Origin: Sinonovacula constricta
Taxonomy: Eukaryota > Mollusca > Bivalvia > Cardiida > Solecurtidae
NCBI GenBank assembly: GCA_007844125.1
Contig: CM017567.1
Coordinates: 2,057,160 to 2,121,159, forward strand
Length of the DNA stretch: 64,000 bases
Reading direction: 5' to 3'
This document shows, piece by piece, positions 57,191-64,000 of this stretch (position 1 is its first letter; every line of letters begins with the position of its first letter). Made by a program: the position numbers and the translations under genes. The notes beneath the pieces were generated by a model. It did not search any database, was not told the origin of the DNA, and saw only the letters and a list, made by a program, of their open reading frames with translations.

Positions 57191-58299
57191 ATTCCAAGAC
57201 ATTAAGAAATTTATTTTGTATTTCTTTAAATAAATAACATTGAAAGAGACATGAAACATGGTCAAGTTCTGTGAAGATTAGGCCCCCAAAAAGTCTTGTT
57301 CTCAAGGTTTTTATAGATTTGACTAAGTCACCTACTTTTTGATCATGTGACCTATTTATTAACTCATCCAAGATTTTATACAGACAAACATTTAATGACA
57401 TTCTGACCAGCGTTGGTTAAGATAGGATCAAAACGGTAGCCTTTAAAGTGATTACGAGCAAACTGTTGATGCAGCTAGATGGACAGTTGGTTATGAGAAA
57501 AGCTCGGCTGAATGTGACATAAAATAGCTCCAAATACATTGTACTAATTGCCAATTTTTTAAACTTTATTTTGTCATTATTTATTATTAAACAGAGATCA
57601 CACAACCATATACAATACAGTCCCAGACTTACTCTCCCTAGAAAGTAATTTGGTAACACTACTTTACTCCTGTCTTGAGTTATTTATAGAAAATCCAAAA
57701 ATATATTTTATAACTTGTCTTGACGACAATTGATCCCTTAAGCAATTCTAAACATATTAATTCTTCCCATGAGATAGCTAGTTACCTACTTAACTTGATC
57801 AATCCTCAAAAAAGAAGATAATGAACAGGAACAAAATAAAATTTATTTAGTAACAGTGACTCAGTCCATCAAACTAATGGACAACAAAAACAATTCCAAA
57901 CTTGGGTATCCCATAAACAAGCTAACTACCAAATTTGATATCAATATCTACATCTGATATCAATATATATCCTGCCTAGACATGGAAAGCAAACTGCTAA
58001 TTAAGTTACAGTGACCTTGACCTGACTGATCACAAAAGCAATATTTAACTATGTTATCATTTAAGACAGCTACAAAACATTTGGTAATAATAGCTCAGTA
58101 AAAAAATGATCCAATTCCAAAGAAGTCAGTTTTTTTATAACTTTTTGTTGTTGTTGTTGTCTTTCGAAAACCTGGTCAAGCAGATCTACAGTCTAATATC
58201 TAGTAGGACAAAAAAAATTACAGAACAGACAGTAGAGTATCATGTTAAAACTACTCTCACTTTATTGGGAATGTGAATAAACACCATTTAATAATACAA

Positions 58300-58446
58300 G
58301 TTTGAAAGTCGCTTTTACGGTGATTCAGTAAAAGTCAATCGTAACTTTCGGAAAATAACTGAAGAAATCGCCGAGGGGTCCCGATTTACAACAGCACAGT
58401 CTACACTTCCGGCCGCGCCAATTTTCAACGAGATGCAAAAAATGTG
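58300..58446 (+). promoter_or_regulatory. Promoter-like GC-rich patch with ETS-type motif
   Basis: A GC-richer patch in AT-rich surroundings, with CACTTCCGG (58404-58412, an ETS-family core) followed by CCGCGCCAATTTTC. It directly precedes an ATG and a good donor site at 58496. A - strand start, for example an untranslated HECW first exon, is also possible. Confidence 0.35.
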
Positions 58447-59344
58447 ATGAAAAAGATGAAGAAATCGACTTTCCTTCACTGGACTGCTAAGCAGAGGTGA
58501 GACATTGATCTACTTAAACAAGTATAAGAAGCAACATATTTTAAATCAGGTTTTCTTAACGTAGTGAGTTTAGTACATTAACTGTTTAGAATGCAAAATT
58601 AACGTGTCAAATATTTTCGCCATTTTTTTTTCAGTTCCGACATTTCACTTTAGTTTTTTCTTATCACAAACGTTTTCTGAAACCGTTGACTTTTCCATAA
58701 ACATTTGTTATCTACTGTATATTTAATTTATGCTTCAGTTAGAGTTGATAAGGTTCTGACAAGTTCGAACGTAAGACATTTTTGTAATATTGTTTTTTTT
58801 AGAGTGACCCGATTAACGGTAATATCCAGTTACCGGATATTTCTGAGTTTACACAAGGATACATTTTATACTATAGGAATAAAGGCACATAAAACGGTTT
58901 CAAGTGGCAACACAATATTTTTGTTGTTGATTACATTGTTGTGTTAAAAAATAAATTTAGGTCACCTGTAATAGATATCCAAGATAACTTGTACATGATG
59001 GTTGAGCACATCATTAACTGTGTTTGCTTGTATGGTATTGCCACTCATGTAAAGTATTTTATTTTCTGTAATAGTTTGAAACAGCCAGATGCAAGTGAAC
59101 AAAAAAGAATCGGAATTGCAGACTGATGTCAATAAGGAAGTCAGTGAAGAGCAACGCATGGATGACAGACAAAAGTTGAAAAGGTACAAAGATAACTATG
59201 CAGCATTTTGACCATTTGTACCAGTTATTGTATTAATGCATTTGCTATTTTTTAGCATTTACAGTGTTAATCATTAATTGCATGGCACAGCTGTTTGTAC
59301 ATGAAGTTGTCATTGTTGGGAAAGCATGTTGTTTTGATTTTGTA

Positions 59345-59505
59345 AATGTTTATTGTTACATCGCACTGACACATTTATGGCCATATTGGTGATGTCCAGG
59401 TAATTATTGGTGGAGGAAAACCTCCCTAAATGAAAGTTCTCACCCCTACCAGGACTCGAACCCACGCGGTGAAGGGCTGAGGAGCTTCAAGTCAGCAAGT
59501 CTGTT
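59345..59505 (-). mobile_element. Family C retroposon copy
   Basis: TTGTTACATCGCACTGACAC, TAATTATTGGTGGAGGAAAA and GGACTCGAACCCACGCGGTG match family C. It is truncated before the head is complete. Confidence 0.6.
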
Positions 59506-59649
59506 TTGATTGCAATATTATAATATTAAAATTAATTAGTATATTTTAAATTTCAATTTCCTTTGTTCTCTGTATTCACTTACATTAATAAAAAAAAATC
59601 TTGCTGTAATAACTTACATTTTGATTTTACTGGCTTTATCTGTGTGTTT

Positions 59650-60112
59650 ATGGTTGGCCTGGTGTCAGGATAATGTGACTGCGTGTGGTATCATGTCAGT
59701 TGTTCACGGCATACTATACACAGTGAAGGCAGAACTATATCGGCTTCAAGTGAACACCGTCTCCAGATAACTGAAATACTACTGTTGGTGGCACAATGAA
59801 CCCAATAAACAATCAAACCACCAACAATATTTAATTTATTTGAAGACAGTGCTCAATCGAAATCAATATAGAGCTGTCTTTACTGATTATAGCATGCCAT
59901 GAACACCTGGCATGATACACCCAGTCACATTATCCTGACACCTGACTGACCAGTCATAGAATTACCTGTCTATTTGCTTGAGTATTAGCCAGGGAGCAAT
60001 AACACTACCATTTAACATGACTTTGGTATGTTGCAGCCCAGACTGAACCCGATGCCTCTAGTACCAGGAGCCAGCACTCTACTGATTGCACTACCAGGTC
60101 TGGTGTTTTACT
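59650..60112. mobile_element. Two family B SINEs, tail to tail
   Basis: A headless + copy (59650-59815, GGTGTCAGGATAATGTGACT) is followed after about 40 bp by a - copy with its head (59855-60112, ending GCACTACCAGGTC). The pair could fold into a long imperfect hairpin if transcribed. Confidence 0.8.
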
Positions 60113-60970
60113 TTTACCCCTTTGTGCATATTAATGCTTATAAAGTAACCAAGATAGTATTTCGTTAAGCTGTACTTGATAGTTCAGCATTTCTCAGCTC
60201 AGGCTTTAAACATAGAAAATATGGGGGTGCTTTTGCCTATAGCTCCTGTTATTTGCTGCTGTTTTCAAATTGCTGTTTTAAAGAATAGGCAAGTTTGCAT
60301 CATGACCAGAGCTGTAAAAGTTTGTGTCAGCATCTAAATTTGTTTTTTGTTTATTTCCGTTTTTTGGTAAAATTTCCAATCTATTTCTTTCAATCTTTGA
60401 ACACTTATTCTGTATCATAATTTGACAGAAAAATCATAAGGTGCCTGTGTGGTGCAAATAACACAAGACCCTCACATACTAAATAGGTCTAACATTGCTA
60501 AATAAAAAAATCAGGTAATAAAAAAATAAATTTAAATAATGCATAATGTTGGATTTTTTTTTCTTTTTCAGATGTAATTGGCGAAAAAATACATTTGCTG
60601 TGCAGGTGAGAGGAAGGATGCAAGATCCTCTCAAGCAGAACTGGAGTTGTCATCTGAGAAATCAACAAGAACTGACTATGAACTGTTTTTGAACACAATA
60701 CCTGTGGTACTATTTCTTGAGTGCATTGTATGTATTTTATTCTTAATGATAAATAGATACTTAAGTTTGATTTAATCAGTTAAAATCCTATTTGCTAGAC
60801 TCCCGAAAATGGCTTGTCATGCTTTCTCATATTAATAATAAGTGCTTAGCGAGATATGGGTTAAGAATATAAATTAATTGATAAGCATCTTTTATTTGTT
60901 TCCTTTAATAAATGACCACTTGTTCTTTGTGTTTTTTGCCATTGTCTTTAATTAAAGTGGAATATATTTA

Positions 60971-61134
60971 GTATCTTTCTGTTGTGTTATTTTCCCTATA
61001 AATTTTTTGTTGTATCAGATTTTTAGGTGAAACCACAAATGTTATCTAGTGATATCTTTCTGTTGTGTTATTTTCCCTGTAAATTTTTTGTTGTATCAGA
61101 TTTTTAGGTGAAAACCACAAATGTTATCTAGTGA
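60971..61134. repeat. Tandem duplication of about 82 bp
   Basis: TATCTTTCTGTTGTGTTATT .. CCACAAATGTTATCTAGTGA occurs twice in a row with two or three differences. Confidence 0.93.
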
Positions 61135-61194
61135 TTTTATTTATGTCAATCTATCCACAACCTTATCCACTCAACGAATTTGATCAAGCCAAGA

Positions 61195-61771
61195 AAAAAA
61201 CAACCCACAAGCTTGGGATGATCAAGCTATTAAGTGAACAATCCTGCAAGCTTGGGATGATAGCGCAAGCTTGCAAGCGTGCCAAACCGCACGCATGGGA
61301 TAAGTGAGCAAGCGAGTCAAACCGCTCGCTTGGCATGATTGCGCATGCTTGCAAGCGAGCAATCAAGCTCGTAAAGGTTCCTATCGCAACCTTGCAAGCG
61401 TGCAAGCGAGCTTCTGAGCGAGCCAAACCGCTCGCTTGACATGATCGCGCAAGCTTGCAAGCGAGCAATTAAGATCGTAATGGTTCCTATCGCAAACTTG
61501 CAAGCTTGCCAAGCGTGCAAGCGAGCTTCTAAGCGAGCCAAACCGCTCGCTTGGCATGATCGCGCAAGCTTGCAAGTGAGCAATCAAGCGAGCAATCAAG
61601 ATCGTAATAGTTCCTATCGCAAACTTGCAAGCTTACTTTTAAGATTGCGGCTTTCTTATCGCAATCTTACCGCAAGCTTAAATAAGATTGCAACACGCTT
61701 GGTTGCAATCTTACCGCAATATTGTCGCAAACTTGTCGCAAGCTTATTTAAGCTTGCGGTTTTGGTGTGGG
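61195..61771. repeat. Inner right arm: GCAAG/CTTGC-rich terminal repeat
   Basis: Dense GCTTGCAAGCGAGC-type repeats, then GATTGCGG and CTTATCGCAATC units, ending GCTTGCGGTTTTGGTGTGGG at 61771. It includes two or three longer repeats with CCAAACCGCTCGCTTGGCAT at about 61312, 61425 and 61537. Short open frames here are by-products of the repeats. Confidence 0.8.
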
Positions 61772-61912
61772 CTGACACACATCAGACTCGTGGTATTCTA
61801 GTAAATACATTAAACTTTCACCCATGTTATTAGATTTTCTTTTTTAATAGACATGTGATGAACTTGGTCATCTGTCAGTGCCATACTTTTCTAGCTACGA
61901 TTTTACATCTTC

Positions 61913-62182
61913 ATGAATTTGTTCATGAAGTTTATGCTCAAAGGTTCATGTTTTTTCTCATGAATATGTTCATGCATAAATTCATGAATTAGCAAAGTTC
62001 ATGAAATCTAGTTTTAACTTTATTATGATTTTTTATTCATGAACTTATTCATGACTTAATTCATGAATGATCAAAGTTCATGAAACCTAAATTTTATTTT
62101 TCACGATTTATTTATTCATGAATAAATTCATGAACTTTTTCATGTATTTATTCATGAATTTCATGAACTTTTTTCACCGGGG
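61913..62182. repeat. Outer right arm: TTCATGAA-rich block (11 palindromes)
   Basis: 11 TTCATGAA palindromes in 270 bp, ending GAACTTTTTTCACCGGGG. The reverse complement of that end, CCCCGGTGAAAAAAGTTC, resembles the left arm start at 55003. Confidence 0.8.
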
Positions 62183-64000
62183 AACTGTGCTCTAATTGGT
62201 GCCGACTAGATATTACTTTCAGTGCACATGTGTTGCTGGCTAATCTGGATCTATTTTTTTGTCTAAACCTAAGCAAACTGTTCTTAGTGGGTTAATAGTT
62301 AAGAACCCTCCAAAGGTAACCCACCTGTTAACAATAATTGCAAAACTTATCAAAACATGTTTTTATAAATAATTTTGGCCTAGTTATCAATTATTTCCTG
62401 TTTGTATTTCAGTACCTAATGATCTTTCAAAAATGCATATGAGCCTTAAAACCTTGATTGATAAAAAAATAAACAAATAAATCAACTATCCTCCCTCACT
62501 CACCCCTTCCACCACCAGCCCTCATTGGGTTCTCTCACACCTATGCACATATGGCAGGATGGTCCAGAGGTACCACCATGCCACACCTTACCCATGTCCT
62601 GTATAGCAAGTACTTAACAAAAGGTGCACCCACCAGATCATGCACCTGCAGTGCACATGGTCTGGGTCACCTAATACTAGGACCTGGTAAGCATTCATCG
62701 CACAGAAAGGCATAAACAACATGTGTAGAACCAGATCAGCCAGCTACAAACAGGGTCTAAACTATTTGCTATAGCAGTTCATTGTGTTACATATACATGA
62801 TATTGTCAGCAGAGAGCTATGAGATAAGTTTTGGATTTTATTAAATGCAGAATGTTAAGGGTTTATACTAGATCCTGGTTGATTATGCCACAGGTGGCTA
62901 ACACATGTGGAAGTAGTTTATTGAATAGCAACGTGTTAAAACTTGTTGATTTTTATATCATGTGAATGTTATAATACAATACTTTTTTGTTAAAAAATCA
63001 AATTCCTTAGTGAAATATAGAATTCATCACCATTCTTCTCAAACACTTTTTTAATGATCCTAATGTCATTTATTTGATGAATTTGATCAAATATTCCTAC
63101 AGATACAGATGTTTAACATATACTACTCTAGTCTTTAACTAGAAACTTTTAAATTATTTATAATTTTGAAACAAACAATAATTAACTATGCATAAAATGA
63201 TCTGGTTCAGGCAAATAATTACGTAGATCAAAATCAACCAGACTTTCTGATTAGGATCTGCACTATTTGTTGATAAGTCTCTAGCAATGTAACTTGATAT
63301 GTCTGCATGAAGTTATAAGCCAAATATTAAGTACAAGTTATTAACAATTCTTAATAATTGCTCTGGGTTAAGTTCCCTTACTGTTTGATTACTTCAGACC
63401 CTTGTTTTTTATTCTTTATTGTCATCATTTCACCATTCACCAAATCGTTATTCCTCCATACACACAAAATGCTCACTTTAAAAGACAACCAAATGATGAC
63501 ACCACGTTACATCAAAAAGAAAAAGCTGGCAATCCTTCCAATGAAGAAACAATCTCATCCTTAGCATATACATTGTAACCTCTCCCATTGCACTTTCATT
63601 CGTTCATGAATGGCATACTAAGCCTCTCTCAAGCCTCTCCTCAGCTGTGAACATTTGTAACACCCCTCTCACACACTTGGCCTTAATAGCAACAATAAAA
63701 CCATCTTGAACCCCCCAGGAACAGCCTTACATACCTGCACCATTCAGCACTCCCTTCTTCCTCTCAGCAGCAGTTTATCTTTATAATACTTCCTGTCTCT
63801 ATATATCCCATAAAATCAGTACTTTCTTTCCTTTTTTTCATTATCAAGCATGATGGCATTGCCAATCCCTTCTTCCTGGCACTATATATATTACTAATAT
63901 ACTTCTGGGCATTTCCCATCTTTCCCCATCCCATTGAGACTGTTGAAGACAGAAGATGCTCCCGGATGGGTATTTTGTCACAAGAACAGTTTGTAGTATA
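62183..64000. other. Right end of window, no gene recognised
   Basis: Contains two diverged foldback-family arms (62705-62765, 63207-63275). On the - strand TGGTGCAG|gtatgtaag near 63735-63750 is a possible donor, but no coding exon was recognised with it. Confidence 0.5.

Larger units (their letters stand above)
58447..60754 (+). ncRNA. Candidate small transcription unit, three exon-like blocks, product unknown
   Basis: Exon-like blocks with good splice signals: up to 58496 (AAGCAGAG|gtgaga), 59075-59183 (ttctgtaatag| .. AAAAG|gtacaa) and from 60572 (tttctttttcag|). The ATG at 58447 gives only 34 codons, ending at TGA 59124-59126. A second ATG at 59089 reads MQVNKKESELQTDV..KLKR and continues in phase across the second junction (CNWRKNTFAVQ) to a stop, about 71 codons in all. 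A different frame of the last block ends in a hydrophobic stretch (TIPVVLFLECIVCILFL), but it has no ATG and a stop at the acceptor. I recognise no family. It may be a long non-coding RNA or a small lineage-specific gene. Confidence 0.25.

Noticed and set aside
60578..60775. Small single-pass membrane protein (hydrophobic C-terminal helix)
   Set aside because: The frame has no ATG before the helix and a stop right at the acceptor, so it cannot be joined to the upstream exon-like block.
61184..61833. Open frames rich in ACKLA-type repeats
   Set aside because: Artefacts of the GCTTGCAAGC repeats in the inner right arm.

Overview
The window is animal genomic DNA: AT-rich, intron-rich (GT..AG) and full of tRNA-derived SINEs, foldback elements and minisatellites. 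The 146-bp repeat at 55.7-56.8 kb, the SINE families and the LINE-like 3' tail look molluscan, most likely from a bivalve. That placement is inference from repeat style and gene sequence; no species is named.

Two protein-coding genes are clear and convergent. On the + strand, ELP2 (Elongator subunit 2, a WD40 protein) runs from an ATG at 5457 to a TAG at 23192-23194. Its 19 exons join in frame to 842 codons. On the - strand, a HECW-family (NEDL1/NEDL2-like) HECT ubiquitin ligase runs from 46552 (first exon seen; the true 5' end is outside the window or unrecognised) to a TAA at 29602-29604. Its 20 exons join in frame to 1,945 codons: C2 domain, a 2,949-nt disordered exon with four polyproline motifs, WW1, helical box, WW2, and a HECT domain with catalytic Cys codon at 29701-29703.

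Layout. 1-5456: intergenic, with retroposon copies, an 84-bp triplication and a long AAT microsatellite. 5457-23194: ELP2, with DNA-transposon relics, SINEs and a 62-bp minisatellite in its introns. 23.1-23.9 kb: a 45-bp minisatellite that begins in the last ELP2 codons. 24.2-29.6 kb: AT-rich and repeat-poor, probably the HECW 3' UTR, with a small array copied from the HECW stop region at its gene-proximal end. 29.6-46.6 kb: HECW. 46.6-64 kb: no recognisable protein gene, but a mirror-like repeat structure at 55.0-62.2 kb: TTCATGAA-rich outer arms, inner arms rich in CTTGC/GCAAG, and a promoter/exon-like unit between them.

The most unusual signal is that three separate tandem arrays are built from gene boundaries: the exon 6 splice acceptor of ELP2 (16 spare copies), the ELP2 stop codon region (about 15 copies) and the HECW stop codon region (two to three copies). 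The concentric inverted arms at 55-62 kb are the second strongest candidate for something undescribed. All coordinates and joins were read by eye; no searches were run.
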